DNA from: Streptomyces albireticuli
GTDB lineage: Bacteria > Actinomycetota > Actinomycetes > Streptomycetales > Streptomycetaceae
DNA: 64,000 nucleotides
Assembly (NCBI RefSeq): GCF_021228125.1
Contig: NZ_JAJQQS010000005.1
Location: 248,001-312,000, forward strand
Direction: 5' to 3'
The notes below the pieces were generated by a model. That model made no database searches and was not told the DNA's origin. It saw only the letters and a list, made by a program, of their open reading frames with translations. The position numbers were made by a program, and so were the translations under genes. Shown here in pieces: positions 35,607 through 44,192 of this stretch. How positions within the stretch are numbered: the stretch's first letter is position 1; each line of letters begins with the position of its first letter.

Positions 35607-36565
35607 GCCCCTGCCTCCCCCTGGGTGTCGCGGTGCTTCCCGGCATACGCGGCGGCGGCCTCGCGCACCCACGCGCCGTCTTCGTGGGCCTGCCGCCGGC
35701 GGGTGATCCGCTGGTCGTTGCACGGGCCGTTGCCGCGCAGGACTTCATGGAACTCGGCCCAGTCGATGGGGCCGAAGTCGTGGTGGCCGCGCTCCTCGTT
35801 CCACCGGAGGTCGGGGTCGGGGAGCGTGAGGCCGAGGGACTCCGCCTGCGGTACGCAGATGTCCACGAACCGCTGGCGCAGCTCGTCGTTGGAGTGGCGC
35901 TTGATCTTCCAGGCCATGGACTGCGCGGAGTGCGCCGATTCGCCGTCGGGCGGGCCGAACATCATCAGGGACGGCCACCACCAGCGGTCCACGGCGTCCT
36001 GTGCCATGGCGTGCTGGGCCTCGGTGCCGCGGCTCAGGGTGAGCAGCAGCTCATAGCCCTGGCGCTGGTGGAAGGACTCCTCCTTGCAGACCCGGACCAT
36101 CGCACGGGCGTAGGGGCCGTAGGAGCAGCGGCACAGCGGGACCTGGTTGGTGATGGCCGCGCCGTCCACGAGCCAGCCGATGGCGCCGACGTCGGCCCAG
36201 GTCAGCGTCGGGTAGTTGAAGATCGAGGAGTATTTCTGGCGGCCCGAGTGGAGCTTGTCGAGGAGCTCGTCGCGGCTGGTGCCCAGGGTCTCGGCGGCGC
36301 TGTAGAGGTAGAGGCCGTGGCCCGCCTCGTCCTGCACCTTGGCCATCAGGATGGCCTTGCGCCGCAGCGAGGGGGCCCGGGTGATCCAGTTGGCCTCGGG
36401 CTGCATGCCGATGATCTCGCTGTGGGCGTGCTGCGCTATCTGCCGGACGAGTGAGGCGCGGTAGGCGTCGGGCATCCAGTCGCGTGGCTCGATGCGCTCG
36501 TCGGCGGCCACGGCGGCGTCGAACACCGCTTCGTACGACCCCGTGTCCGGCGCCATCGTCGTCAT
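35603..36565 (-). CDS. paaA: 1,2-phenylacetyl-CoA epoxidase catalytic subunit PaaA
   Basis: 320 residues. Bacterial multicomponent-type diiron oxygenase. Ligand motifs are visible as [18 protein letters not shown] (ExxH) and [17 protein letters not shown] (ExxH), with [12 protein letters not shown] near the N-terminus. It forms the ring 1,2-epoxide of phenylacetyl-CoA. ATG at 36565 starts [14 protein letters not shown] perfect ACCGATCGTTCGGT dyad lies 36 bases upstream and is the probable regulator site. paaK, paaF, paaG, paaJ, paaI and paaZ hydrolase are not in this window; part of the pathway must be encoded elsewhere. Confidence 0.97.
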   Translation of the reverse strand: MTTMAPDTGSYEAVFDAAVAADERIEPRDWMPDAYRASLVRQIAQHAHSEIIGMQPEANWITRAPSLRRKAILMAKVQDEAGHGLYLYSAAETLGTSRDELLDKLHSGRQKYSSIFNYPTLTWADVGAIGWLVDGAAITNQVPLCRCSYGPYARAMVRVCKEESFHQRQGYELLLTLSRGTEAQHAMAQDAVDRWWWPSLMMFGPPDGESAHSAQSMAWKIKRHSNDELRQRFVDICVPQAESLGLTLPDPDLRWNEERGHHDFGPIDWAEFHEVLRGNGPCNDQRITRRRQAHEDGAWVREAAAAYAGKHRDTQGEAGA

Positions 36566-36600
36566 GGCATGCCCCCTGCCTCTCGATTGACTCCCGACCG

Positions 36601-36614
36601 ACCGATCGTTCGGT
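36601..36614. promoter_or_regulatory. PaaR-like operator in front of paaABCDE
   Basis: ACCGATCGTTCGGT, i.e. ACCG-NN-CG-NN-CGGT. Its reverse complement ACCGAACGATCGGT is identical to the site at 41238-41251. It lies 36 bases upstream of the paaA start. The core agrees with the motif reported for actinobacterial PaaR regulators of phenylacetate genes. Confidence 0.85.
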
Positions 36615-36650
36615 TCAATGGTGGGCCGCGGCCTCCGGGGGTGTCAAGCC

Positions 36651-36659
36651 TGTGGATAA
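36651..36659 (-). other. DnaA-box-like 9-mer
   Basis: TTATCCACA on the minus strand, an exact general DnaA box, in the gap between divergent paaA and the DUF5819 gene. It is isolated; others lie at 41276 and 44069. Confidence 0.4.
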
Positions 36660-36755
36660 CCCCGGTGCGCTGTGCCGGGCCCGAAGCCATCGGTACGGTT
36701 CGGGGTGCACGACGACAGGTGGGACGACAGGTGACACGCAGGAACGGGGCGGGGC

Positions 36756-37427
36756 ATGGGGCCGGATGACGAGCGCGACGAGCCCGGCGGCGGCGCCGGG
36801 CTGACCCGACTGTCGCTTCCCGCGCGCGTCGCCGTCGCCGCCGGTGCCGCGGTGGTGACGGTCGCGGCGGCCGTGCACATGGGGATGGTGTTCCTGCATG
36901 TGGCGCCGTCGAACACGGTCAGTAAGCAGCACGCCCAGGCCATTGGCGACTACATCTACCCCGAGTTCGAACAGAACTGGAAGTTCTTCGCCCCCAACCC
37001 CCTCCAGCAGAACGTCGCCGTCCAGGCGCGTGCCGAGCTGAAGGGCCCGGACGGCCGCACCACCCTCACCCGCTGGACCGATCTCTCCGCGCAGGACGGT
37101 GCCGCCATCCACCACAACCTCCTCCCCAGCCACACCCAGCAGAACCAGCTGCGGCGCGCCTGGGACTTCTACGCGGGCACGCACGATGCGCGGGAGCGCC
37201 CCAACGGGCTCCGGGGCAGCCTGTCCGAGGAGTACATACGCCGGATCGCCGTGGCCCGGCTGAGCGGCCAGGAGGGCCGCCCGGTCCAGCGCGTCCAGGT
37301 GCGGGCCGTGACGACGGTCGTCGCGCCACCGCCCTGGAGCGACGAGAAGGGCGGCGGTGACCCGTCCTACCGGACCCTGGCCTGGTGGCCGGTCGCGACC
37401 GCCGACCTCCCGGAGGCGAACCGGTGA
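36756..37427 (+). CDS. DUF5819 family membrane-anchored protein
   Basis: 223 residues. Cytoplasmic Gly-rich start, one signal-anchor helix at about 24-48 (RVAVAAGAAVVTVAAAVHMGM), then an extracytoplasmic domain with characteristic YIYPEFEQNWKFFAPNPLQQN and RWTDLSAQDGAAIHHNLLPS. The family is found next to HTTM-domain proteins, and here its TGA overlaps the next gene's GTG (GTGA). A protein pair working at the membrane is likely; biochemical function is unknown. ATG at 36756 follows GGGGCGGGG. Confidence 0.88.
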   Translation: MGPDDERDEPGGGAGLTRLSLPARVAVAAGAAVVTVAAAVHMGMVFLHVAPSNTVSKQHAQAIGDYIYPEFEQNWKFFAPNPLQQNVAVQARAELKGPDGRTTLTRWTDLSAQDGAAIHHNLLPSHTQQNQLRRAWDFYAGTHDARERPNGLRGSLSEEYIRRIAVARLSGQEGRPVQRVQVRAVTTVVAPPPWSDEKGGGDPSYRTLAWWPVATADLPEANR

Positions 37428-38650
37428 GCTTCTCCAAGGCAGCACCCCTCGCCGCGCTCACCCGCGGCGTCGACCGCGTCACCGGCTCCTCCCTCGGCCG
37501 CTACCAGACGGCCGTCATCCGGATCGGGCTCTCCTTCACCTGGCTCTGCTTCCTGCTCCGCGAGTGGCCCAACCGCCATGAGCTCTACGGGCCCGACGGG
37601 CCCTGGAGCTGGGAGATGGCCCGCAGGCTGATCGCCGACAACCACGCCTTCACCGTCCTGATGTGGTCCGACAGCGCGTTCTGGTTCGAGTGCGTCTACG
37701 CCGGGGCCGTGGTCTCCAGCGCGCTGCTGATGCTCGGCTGGCGGACCCGGACCATGTCGGTGCTCTCCATGATCGGAGTGCTGTCCCTCCAGAACCGCAG
37801 CGTCTTCCTCGGGGACGGCGGCGACAACGTCATCCACCTGATGGCCCTGTACACCGTCCTCACCCGCTGCGGCCTGGTGTGGTCCCTCGACGCCCGCCGC
37901 GCCCGGCGGCGCGGCCAGGACCCGGCCGCGGGCCCGGACCTCACCGGCATCGTGCTGTGGGCGCTCTGCGGACTCGCCCTGATCGCCGCGCAGATCTTCG
38001 GCGGCACGGGGCTGTCCTGGACCACCGACGGCCCGCTCCCCGGCCTCGGCTGGGCGACCGCCCTGTGGGGCCTGTGGCTCGCCCACGGCGTCTGGTGGGC
38101 CGTGTGCCGCTACGCACCCGGCGAGCCCCGCACCGTCCTCGACGCCTTCGCCCACCTGGCGCACAACGCCGCCCTGCTGGTGATCATGGTGGAGGTCTGC
38201 CTGATCTACGCCACCGCCGGCTGGTACAAGATCCAGGGCTCGCGCTGGCAGGACGGCACCGCGCTCTACTACCCGCTGCACCTCGACTACTTCTCACCCT
38301 GGCCCGAGCTCTCGCACGCCCTCGCCGGCAACGGCCTCCTGGTGCTGCTGCTCAGCTACGGCACGGTCGCCGTGCAGGTCGCCTTCCCCTTCACCCTGCT
38401 CAACCGGCGGGTCAAGAACGTGCTGCTCGCGCTGATGATGGCCGAGCACATGGGCATCGCCGTCACCCTGGGCCTGCCCTTCTTCTCGCTCGCGATGATC
38501 GTGGCCGACGCGGTCTTCCTGCCCACCGGCTTCCTGCGCCGCCTGGGCGCCCTCACCGGGCGGGCCCGGGACAGGCTGCTCCCCGCCCGGCGGAAGGCGC
38601 TGCCACCGCAGCGGGAGGGCGAGACCGCCTCGCGCACTCTCGTAGGCTGA
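37424..38650 (+). CDS. HTTM-domain membrane protein (gamma-carboxylase-like)
   Basis: 408 residues with about eight membrane helices. It has HTTM-type features: RIGLSFTWLCFLLREWPNRHELYGPDGPW, SLQNRSVFLGDGGDNVIHLMALY, AGWYKIQGSRWQDGTALYYPL and MMAEHMGIAVTLGLPFFSLAMI. HTTM is the transmembrane domain shared with vitamin K-dependent gamma-carboxylase, though the bacterial proteins' reactions are mostly unknown. It is translationally coupled to the DUF5819 gene before it. Streptomycetes commonly encode this pair. A lipid- or quinone-related modification is possible but unproven. Confidence 0.9.
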   Translation: MSFSKAAPLAALTRGVDRVTGSSLGRYQTAVIRIGLSFTWLCFLLREWPNRHELYGPDGPWSWEMARRLIADNHAFTVLMWSDSAFWFECVYAGAVVSSALLMLGWRTRTMSVLSMIGVLSLQNRSVFLGDGGDNVIHLMALYTVLTRCGLVWSLDARRARRRGQDPAAGPDLTGIVLWALCGLALIAAQIFGGTGLSWTTDGPLPGLGWATALWGLWLAHGVWWAVCRYAPGEPRTVLDAFAHLAHNAALLVIMVEVCLIYATAGWYKIQGSRWQDGTALYYPLHLDYFSPWPELSHALAGNGLLVLLLSYGTVAVQVAFPFTLLNRRVKNVLLALMMAEHMGIAVTLGLPFFSLAMIVADAVFLPTGFLRRLGALTGRARDRLLPARRKALPPQREGETASRTLVG

Positions 38651-38654
38651 GGGC

Positions 38655-39413
38655 ATGACCGAGGACGAAGCCGTGGCCGCCGTGCGGCAGTGGGGCGAGG
38701 CCGCCCCCGACGCCGTACTGCTCGACGGCTTCCACGCCCTGAAGCACGCCCTGCGCTTCGGCGCGGACGTGCGCCTGGCGGTGGCCGCCGACAAGAAGGC
38801 GGTGCTGACCCTCGCCGGACAGCTCGCCGACGACCTCACCGGGACGCTCGACGAGCGGCTGGTCGAGATCCCGGCACGGGCCCTGAAGGAGCTGCTGCCC
38901 CGGGTCCACCCCACCGGGGTGGCCGCGCTGGCGGCCAGACCCGCCCGCCGGGCCAACCTCGACACCCTCTCGCGGGCACCCCGGCGCGCCCCGGTCGTCG
39001 TCCTGGACAACCCCCGCAACCTCGGCAACGTCGGCGCCGTGATCCGGCTGGCCGCGGGCTTCGGCGCCACGGGCGTGGTCACCACCGGCGACCTCGACCC
39101 CTGGCACCCGAACGCCGTACGGGCGGGCGCCGGCCTGCACTACGCCACGGCCGTCGAGCGGCTGCCGCTGCCCGAACTGCCGCCCGGCCCGCTGTACGTG
39201 CTCGACCCGGAGGGCGACGACATCCGGTCCGTCACCCTCCCCGACGACGCGCTGATCGCCTTCGGCTCCGAGCGGCACGGGATCTCGCCCGAGCTGCGGG
39301 AGAGGGCGACCCGGCTGGTCGCCCTTCCCATGCGGCCCCAGGTGTCGAGCTACAACCTCGCCACGAGCGTCGCCATGGCGCTCTTCCACTGGGGCGGACC
39401 GGCCCCGGTCTGA
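38655..39413 (+). CDS. TrmH/SpoU-family RNA 2'-O-methyltransferase
   Basis: 252 residues. N-terminal substrate-binding domain (about 1-100) and C-terminal SPOUT domain with the three SpoU motifs: NPRNLGNVGAVIRLAAGF (motif 1), LIAFGSERHGIS (motif 2) and MRPQVSSYNLATSVAMALFHW (motif 3, knotted SAM site). It transfers methyl from SAM to ribose in tRNA or rRNA; the exact target is not clear. ATG at 38655 lies only four bases after the HTTM stop (TGAGGGCATG), so they may be co-transcribed. It is convergent with paaN. Confidence 0.94.
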   Translation: MTEDEAVAAVRQWGEAAPDAVLLDGFHALKHALRFGADVRLAVAADKKAVLTLAGQLADDLTGTLDERLVEIPARALKELLPRVHPTGVAALAARPARRANLDTLSRAPRRAPVVVLDNPRNLGNVGAVIRLAAGFGATGVVTTGDLDPWHPNAVRAGAGLHYATAVERLPLPELPPGPLYVLDPEGDDIRSVTLPDDALIAFGSERHGISPELRERATRLVALPMRPQVSSYNLATSVAMALFHWGGPAPV

Positions 39414-39425
39414 CCCCGGTCCGGC

Positions 39426-41129
39426 CTACGCCTGGCGGCGCACCTCGACCGTGCGGAAGCGGGTGGCGACGAACGCGCCGTCGCACAGCGCGGCGTTGGC
39501 CGAGGGGTTGCCGCCCGAGCCGTGGAAGTCCGAGAAGGCGGCCGTCTGGTTGACGTACACCCCGCCGGTGAGGTTCAGGGAGAGCTGGGCGCACTCCTCC
39601 AGGCACGCCTCCTCGATCAGCCGCTCGACCTCCGGCGACGTGGTGTACGCGCCGACGGTCATGGCGCCCTGCTCCCGCACCGTGCGGCGCAGCAGCTCCA
39701 CGGCGTCCGCCGCCGAGTCGACGGCGACGGCGAAGGACACCGGCCCGAAGCACTCGGAGAGATAGGCCGCCTCGGCGTCGGGCTTGGCGCCGTCCAGCTT
39801 CACGATCACCGGCGTACGGACCGTGGCACCGGGGAAGTCGGGGTTGGCGACCGCCCGGGAGGCCAGGGCGACCTCGCCGAGCTGGGCCGCGGCGTCGATC
39901 CGCTCCTTGACCCGGGGGTTGACGATGGCGCCCAGCAGGGCGTTGGCCCGGGCGTCGTCGCCCAGCAGACCCTCGACCGCGGCCGCCAGATCGGCCACCA
40001 CCTCGTCGAAGGACTTGGGGCCGGCGTCGGTGGCGATGCCCCCGCGCGGGACGAGGAAGTTCTGCGGGGTGGTGCACATCTGGCCGCTGTAGAGGGACAG
40101 CGAGAAGGCGAGGTTGCCCAGCATGCCCTTGTAGTCGTCGGTGGAGTCGATGACGACCGTGTTGACGCCGGCCTTCTCGGTGAAGACCTGCGCCTGACGG
40201 GCGTTGGCCTCCAGCCAGTCGCCGAAGGCGGTGGAACCGGTGTAGTCGACGATGCGGATCTCCGGGCGCACGGCCAGCGACTTGGCGATGCCCTCGCCGT
40301 CCCGCTCGGCGGCCAGTGCCACCAGGTCGGGGGAGAAGCCCGCCTCGCCGAGCACCTCGCGGGCGATCCGGACCGTGAGCGCGAGCGGCAGCACGGCGCG
40401 CGGGTGCGGCTTGACCAGCACGGCGTTTCCGGTGGCGAGGGAGGCGAAAAGGCCGGGGTAGCCGTTCCACGTGGGGAAGGTGTTGCAGCCGATGAGGAGC
40501 GAGACGCCGCGCGGCACGGCCGTGAACTCCTTGCGCAGCTCCAGGGGATCGCGCTTGCCCTGCGGCTTGGACCACTCCGCCGCGGCAGGGGTGCGCACCT
40601 GCTCGGCGTAGGCGTAGGTGACGGCCTCCAGGCCGCGGTCCTGGGCGTGCGGGCCGCCGGCCTGGAAGGCCATCATGAACGCCTGGCCGCTGGTGTGCAT
40701 GACGGCGTGGGCGAATTCGTGCGTGCGGGCGTTGATCCTGGTCAGGATCTCCAGACAGACCGCGGCCCGTGCCTCCGGGCCCGCCTCGCGCCACCGCGGC
40801 ATAGCCGCGCGCAGGGCCGGCAGCAGGGCCTCGGGGTCGGCGTGCGGATACTCGATGCCCAGCTCCGGCCCGTAGGGCGAGACTTCGGAGCCCGCCCAGC
40901 CGTCCGCGCCGGGCTGGTCCAGCTCGAAGCGGTGACCGCGCAGCGCCTCGAAGGCGGCCTGTCCCTCGGCCGCGCTCAGGCTGCCGGGCACGGCGCCCTC
41001 CGCCCCATAGGCCTTCGGGTGCTCGGGGAAGGGGGACCAGTAGGCGCGCGAACGGATCGCTTCCAGTGCCTGGTCGAGGGTGGGGCGGTGCTTCTCGATC
41101 AACTGGGCGGTGGTGAGTCCGGCGGTCAC
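39426..41129 (-). CDS. paaN: Phenylacetic acid degradation aldehyde dehydrogenase PaaN
   Basis: 567 residues, aldehyde dehydrogenase family of the PaaN type lacking the C-terminal enoyl-CoA hydratase part seen in E. coli PaaZ. Motifs: GCNTFPTWNGYPGLFASLATGNAVLVKPHP, IVDYTGSTAFGDWLEA, the active-site Cys in SLYSGQMCTTPQN and SDFHGSGGNPSAN. It is expected to oxidise the ring-opened semialdehyde. The GTG at 41129 with AAGGAG upstream fixes the start; the earlier in-frame reading runs through the operator region. Divergent from paaH with a shared PaaR-like operator. Confidence 0.93.
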   Translation of the reverse strand: MTAGLTTAQLIEKHRPTLDQALEAIRSRAYWSPFPEHPKAYGAEGAVPGSLSAAEGQAAFEALRGHRFELDQPGADGWAGSEVSPYGPELGIEYPHADPEALLPALRAAMPRWREAGPEARAAVCLEILTRINARTHEFAHAVMHTSGQAFMMAFQAGGPHAQDRGLEAVTYAYAEQVRTPAAAEWSKPQGKRDPLELRKEFTAVPRGVSLLIGCNTFPTWNGYPGLFASLATGNAVLVKPHPRAVLPLALTVRIAREVLGEAGFSPDLVALAAERDGEGIAKSLAVRPEIRIVDYTGSTAFGDWLEANARQAQVFTEKAGVNTVVIDSTDDYKGMLGNLAFSLSLYSGQMCTTPQNFLVPRGGIATDAGPKSFDEVVADLAAAVEGLLGDDARANALLGAIVNPRVKERIDAAAQLGEVALASRAVANPDFPGATVRTPVIVKLDGAKPDAEAAYLSECFGPVSFAVAVDSAADAVELLRRTVREQGAMTVGAYTTSPEVERLIEEACLEECAQLSLNLTGGVYVNQTAAFSDFHGSGGNPSANAALCDGAFVATRFRTVEVRRQA

Positions 41130-41237
41130 GGCTGACCAACTCCTTGTCGAGCTGGGCTCGGATGAGGCGACAGTCTTCGGGAACAGGGATCGGGCGACAC
41201 TGCGGGGGCCCACGAGCACCCCCCGGTAGATACAGTA

Positions 41238-41251
41238 ACCGAACGATCGGT
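41238..41251. promoter_or_regulatory. PaaR-like operator between paaN and paaH
   Basis: ACCGAACGATCGGT, a perfect inverted copy of the site before paaA. It lies 109 bases upstream of paaN and 56 bases upstream of paaH and can serve both divergent promoters. The TetR-type gene two genes downstream is the obvious candidate binder. Confidence 0.85.
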
Positions 41252-41275
41252 CGGGACAAGGGGGCCCGGCGAACC

Positions 41276-41284
41276 TGTGGACAA
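41276..41284 (-). other. DnaA-box-like 9-mer
   Basis: TTGTCCACA on the minus strand, an exact streptomycete DnaA box, in the paaN-paaH gap. Confidence 0.4.
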
Positions 41285-41306
41285 CTCATCGGGGAGGATC
41301 ACCGGC

Positions 41307-42827
41307 ATGACCGCTATCGAGCTGGGACGCACCGTCGCCGTCGTCGGAACCGGCACCATGGGCCAGGGAATCGCCCAGGTCGCCCTCGTGGCCGGACACC
41401 CCGTACGCCTGTACGACGCCGCGGAGGGCCGCGCCGCCGAGGCCGCCCGGGCCATCGGCGCGCGCCTCGACCGCCTCGTGGAGAAGGGCAGGCTCGACGC
41501 CGCCGGCCGCGACGCGGCCCGCGCGCGCCTGCACCCGGCCACCAGTACGGCCGAACTCGCCGACTCCGCACTCGTCATCGAGGCGATTCTGGAGCAACTC
41601 GACGCCAAGCAGAAGCTGTTCGTGGAGCTGGAATCGGTCGTCCCGGACGACTGTCTGCTCGCCACCAACACGTCCTCCCTGTCGGTCACCGCCGTCGCGG
41701 GAGCCCTGCGCCTGCCCGGCCGCTTCGTCGGCCTGCACTTCTTCAACCCCGCGCCGCTGCTGCCGCTCGTGGAGGTCGTCCAGGGCCACGCGACCGACCC
41801 GGCGGCCGCCGACCGCGCCCAGGCCACCGTGGCCGCCTGGGGCAAGACACCGGTGCGCTCGGCGGACACCCCCGGCTTCATCGTCAACCGCGTCGCCCGC
41901 CCCTTCTACGCCGAGGCATTCCGCCTCCTGGAGGAGCGCGTCGCCGACCCCGCCACCCTCGACGCCGTACTGCGCGAGAGCGGCGGTTTCGCCATGGGCC
42001 CGTTCGAACTGACCGACCTCATCGGCCAGGACGTGAACGAAGCCGTCACCCGTTCGGTCTACGACTCCTTCTTCCAGGACCCGAAGTTCAGGCCCTCGCT
42101 CGCCCAGCGGCGCCTGGTGGAGGCGGGGCTGCTCGGCCGCAAGTCGGGCCGCGGCTGGTACGACTACGCGGACGGCGCGGAGCGGCCCGTCCCGCGCACC
42201 GAGGAGCCCGCGCCCCCGCCCGGGGAGGTGGCCGTCCACGCGAAGCCGGCGGGTCCGGCCGCCGTCCTCCGCGAGATGATCGAGGAAGCGGGCATCAAGG
42301 TCACCCGCGACCGCACCCCGGGCATGTCCGAGGGCTTCATCCGGCTGCCCGGCGGCGCCTGCCTGGCACTGACCGACGGATACCCCGCCACGACCTACCC
42401 GGACGAACCGTTCATCCGCTTCGACCTCGCGCTCGACTACCGGGCCGCGACCCGGATCGCCCTCGCGCCCTCGCACCGCATCACCCCCGAGCAGACGCGG
42501 GAGGCGGTCGGCCTGTTCCAGGCGCTCGGCAAGCGGGTCAGCGTCGTCGCCGACGTCCCCGGCATGATCGTCGCCCGCACCGTCGCCATGATCGTCGACT
42601 TCGCCGTCGACGCCGCCGCCCGCGGGGTCGCGAGCCCCGAGGACATCGACACCGCCATGCGGCTGGGAGTGAACTACCCGGGCGGCCCGTTCGAGTGGAC
42701 CGAGCGGCTCGGCGCACACTGGCTGTGGGACCTTCTGGACACCATGCACCACCAGAGCCCTGGTGGCCGCTACGCGCCGTCCTGGGCGCTCAGGCGCCGT
42801 GCGGACATCGAACGGCAGGTGCTGTAA
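41307..42827 (+). CDS. paaH: 3-hydroxyacyl-CoA dehydrogenase PaaH type
   Basis: 506 residues. N-terminal NAD-binding Rossmann domain with GTGTMGQGIAQVALVAGH and VEAILEQ, catalytic-type segment FVGLHFFNPAPLLPLVEVV, then two C-terminal 3HCDH domains (first includes PGFIVNRVARPFYAEA and GPFELTDLIGQDVN; second includes PGMIVARTVAMIVDFA and VNYPGGPFEW). Two C-terminal domains and the length fit PaaH/PaaC of the phenylacetate pathway, oxidising 3-hydroxyadipyl-CoA. ATG at 41307 has GGGGAGGA upstream. The paaR gene follows after two bases. Confidence 0.93.
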   Translation: MTAIELGRTVAVVGTGTMGQGIAQVALVAGHPVRLYDAAEGRAAEAARAIGARLDRLVEKGRLDAAGRDAARARLHPATSTAELADSALVIEAILEQLDAKQKLFVELESVVPDDCLLATNTSSLSVTAVAGALRLPGRFVGLHFFNPAPLLPLVEVVQGHATDPAAADRAQATVAAWGKTPVRSADTPGFIVNRVARPFYAEAFRLLEERVADPATLDAVLRESGGFAMGPFELTDLIGQDVNEAVTRSVYDSFFQDPKFRPSLAQRRLVEAGLLGRKSGRGWYDYADGAERPVPRTEEPAPPPGEVAVHAKPAGPAAVLREMIEEAGIKVTRDRTPGMSEGFIRLPGGACLALTDGYPATTYPDEPFIRFDLALDYRAATRIALAPSHRITPEQTREAVGLFQALGKRVSVVADVPGMIVARTVAMIVDFAVDAAARGVASPEDIDTAMRLGVNYPGGPFEWTERLGAHWLWDLLDTMHHQSPGGRYAPSWALRRRADIERQVL

Positions 42828-42829
42828 TC

Positions 42830-43420
42830 ATGACCATGGCCAAGCGCGACACCTACACGCCCGAATCGCTGCTCGCGGTCGCCGTCCAGGTGTTCAACGA
42901 GCGGGGCTATGACGGCACGTCCATGGAGCACCTCTCCCGGGCGGCCGGAATCTCCAAGTCCTCCATCTATCACCATGTGAAGGGCAAGGAGGAGCTGCTG
43001 CGGCTCGCGATAAGCCGCGCGCTGGACGAGCTCTTCGCCGTCCTGGACGAGCCCCGGGCCGTCGAGGGCCGGTCCGTCGACCGCCTGGAGCACGTCACCC
43101 GGCGCACCGTGGAGGTGCTGATGGCCGAGCTGCCCTATGTGACGCTGCTGCTGCGCGTCCGGGGCAACACGGACACCGAGCGCTGGGCCATGGAACGCCG
43201 CCGCGAGTTCGACCACCGGGTCGCCGAGCTGCTCAAGCAGGCGGCGGCCGACGGCGACCTCCGGGAGGACGTGGACGTCCGGCTGGCCACCCGGCTCCTC
43301 TTCGGCATGATCAATTCCGTGGTCGAGTGGTACCGGCCGGGCCGCGGCGGCTCGACGAGCGACGAGGTGGCCGACGCGGTGGTCCGCACGGCCTTCGCGG
43401 GGCTGCGTACGTACCACTAG
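42830..43420 (+). CDS. paaR: TetR-family regulator, probable PaaR
   Basis: 196 residues. N-terminal helix-turn-helix: PESLLAVAVQVFNERGYDGT, SMEHLSRAAGISKSSIYHHVKGKEELL (recognition helix). The C-terminal ligand domain is alpha-helical, with ELPYVTLLLRVRGNTDTERWA. ATG at 42830 starts two bases after the paaH stop; an ATG at 42836 is also possible. Location in the paa block and presence of the ACCG-NN-CG-NN-CGGT sites before paaA and paaN/paaH support a repressor released by phenylacetyl-CoA, as known for actinobacterial PaaR. The ligand is inference. Confidence 0.88.
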   Translation: MTMAKRDTYTPESLLAVAVQVFNERGYDGTSMEHLSRAAGISKSSIYHHVKGKEELLRLAISRALDELFAVLDEPRAVEGRSVDRLEHVTRRTVEVLMAELPYVTLLLRVRGNTDTERWAMERRREFDHRVAELLKQAAADGDLREDVDVRLATRLLFGMINSVVEWYRPGRGGSTSDEVADAVVRTAFAGLRTYH

Positions 43421-43448
43421 CCGGCGGTCGTCACCTGACGTACTGCCT

Positions 43449-43482
43449 TGAGGCCCCCGGGACGCCCGTCCCGGGGGCCTCA
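43449..43482. terminator. Perfect 34-base palindrome between paaR and the Lrp gene
   Basis: TGAGGCCCCCGGGACG and its exact complement are separated by CC: a 16-bp stem. The last three bases on the minus strand are the TGA stop of the convergent Lrp-type gene, so the palindrome acts at both gene ends. No T tract. Confidence 0.8.
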
Positions 43483-44010
43483 GCGGTCCCCGGGCGCGAC
43501 CTGCGGCCCCGCGGAACCGCCCGCCCCACCCTCCTGGAGGTCCGTCTCCTCGAAGACCAGCAGCGTGCGGGTGCTGAGCACCTCCTCCATGGCCTGGATC
43601 CGGGTCAGCACCAGCTCGCGCAGGGCGCGGTTGTCCTTGGCGTGCACCAGCAGCAGCACGTCGAAGTCCCCGCTCACCAGGGCGATGTGCGCGGCGCCGG
43701 GCAGCGCCCGGAGCTTCTCGCGGACCGACCGCCAGGAGTTCTGCACGATCTTCAAGGTGATGTACGCCGAAGCCGTCTGGCCCGCCCGCTCCTGGTCGAT
43801 GCGGGTACTGAACCCCCGGATCACCCCGTCGTCGATCAGGCGGTTGATCCGCGCGTAGGCGTTGGCGCGCGAGACGTGCACCCGCTCGGCCACGGACCGT
43901 ATCGACGCACGGCCGTCGGACCGGAGCATGCGCAGGATCGCGCGGTCGATCTCGTCCAGCGGCCGCGCGGGCGGCCTGTCGCCCGCGAAGGCCATCTGTT
44001 CGTCCGGCAT
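43480..44010 (-). CDS. bkdR: Lrp/AsnC-family regulator, probable BkdR
   Basis: 176 residues. N-terminal helix-turn-helix LDEIDRAILRMLRSDGRASI, VAERVHVSRANAYARINRLID, then the RAM effector domain (ITLKIVQNSWRSVREKLRAL, HIALVSGDFDVLLLVHAKDN). ATG at 44010 has GGGGAGG upstream; two earlier ATGs (44031 and 44046) have weaker sites. Divergent from the bkd operon that begins 183 bases away, matching the usual position of BkdR, which senses branched-chain amino acids or keto acids. The role is inferred from family and neighbourhood. Confidence 0.9.
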   Translation of the reverse strand: MPDEQMAFAGDRPPARPLDEIDRAILRMLRSDGRASIRSVAERVHVSRANAYARINRLIDDGVIRGFSTRIDQERAGQTASAYITLKIVQNSWRSVREKLRALPGAAHIALVSGDFDVLLLVHAKDNRALRELVLTRIQAMEEVLSTRTLLVFEETDLQEGGAGGSAGPQVAPGDR

Positions 44011-44055
44011 GCCGCCCCGCCTCCCCCTCATGGACGCCCTGTCCATATCTCAGGC

Positions 44056-44077
44056 TGTGGAGAACCGTTTGTCCACA
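44056..44077. other. DnaA-box-like pair in Lrp-bkd gap
   Basis: TTGTCCACA at 44069-44077 (+) is an exact box; TTCTCCACA on the minus strand at 44056-44064 has one mismatch. The two are inverted relative to each other and five bases apart. Confidence 0.45.
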
Positions 44078-44111
44078 GGCTCGGGCCGCCTGTAGCCAAA
44101 AAGTGCCGACG

Positions 44112-44125
44112 ACCGAACAATCGGT
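44112..44125. promoter_or_regulatory. PaaR-like site before first bkd operon
   Basis: ACCGAACAATCGGT differs from the paaN/paaH site at one central position (CA instead of CG). It lies 67 bases upstream of the E1a start, on the operon side of the divergent Lrp gene. This suggests joint control of the operon by PaaR and the Lrp protein. Confidence 0.65.
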
Positions 44126-44192
44126 AGGGAGGGAGCGCGGCCGCCATGTGCCTCGTGCCCGGTCAAGCCCGTCCCAAAAGGAGGTGCTCGTC

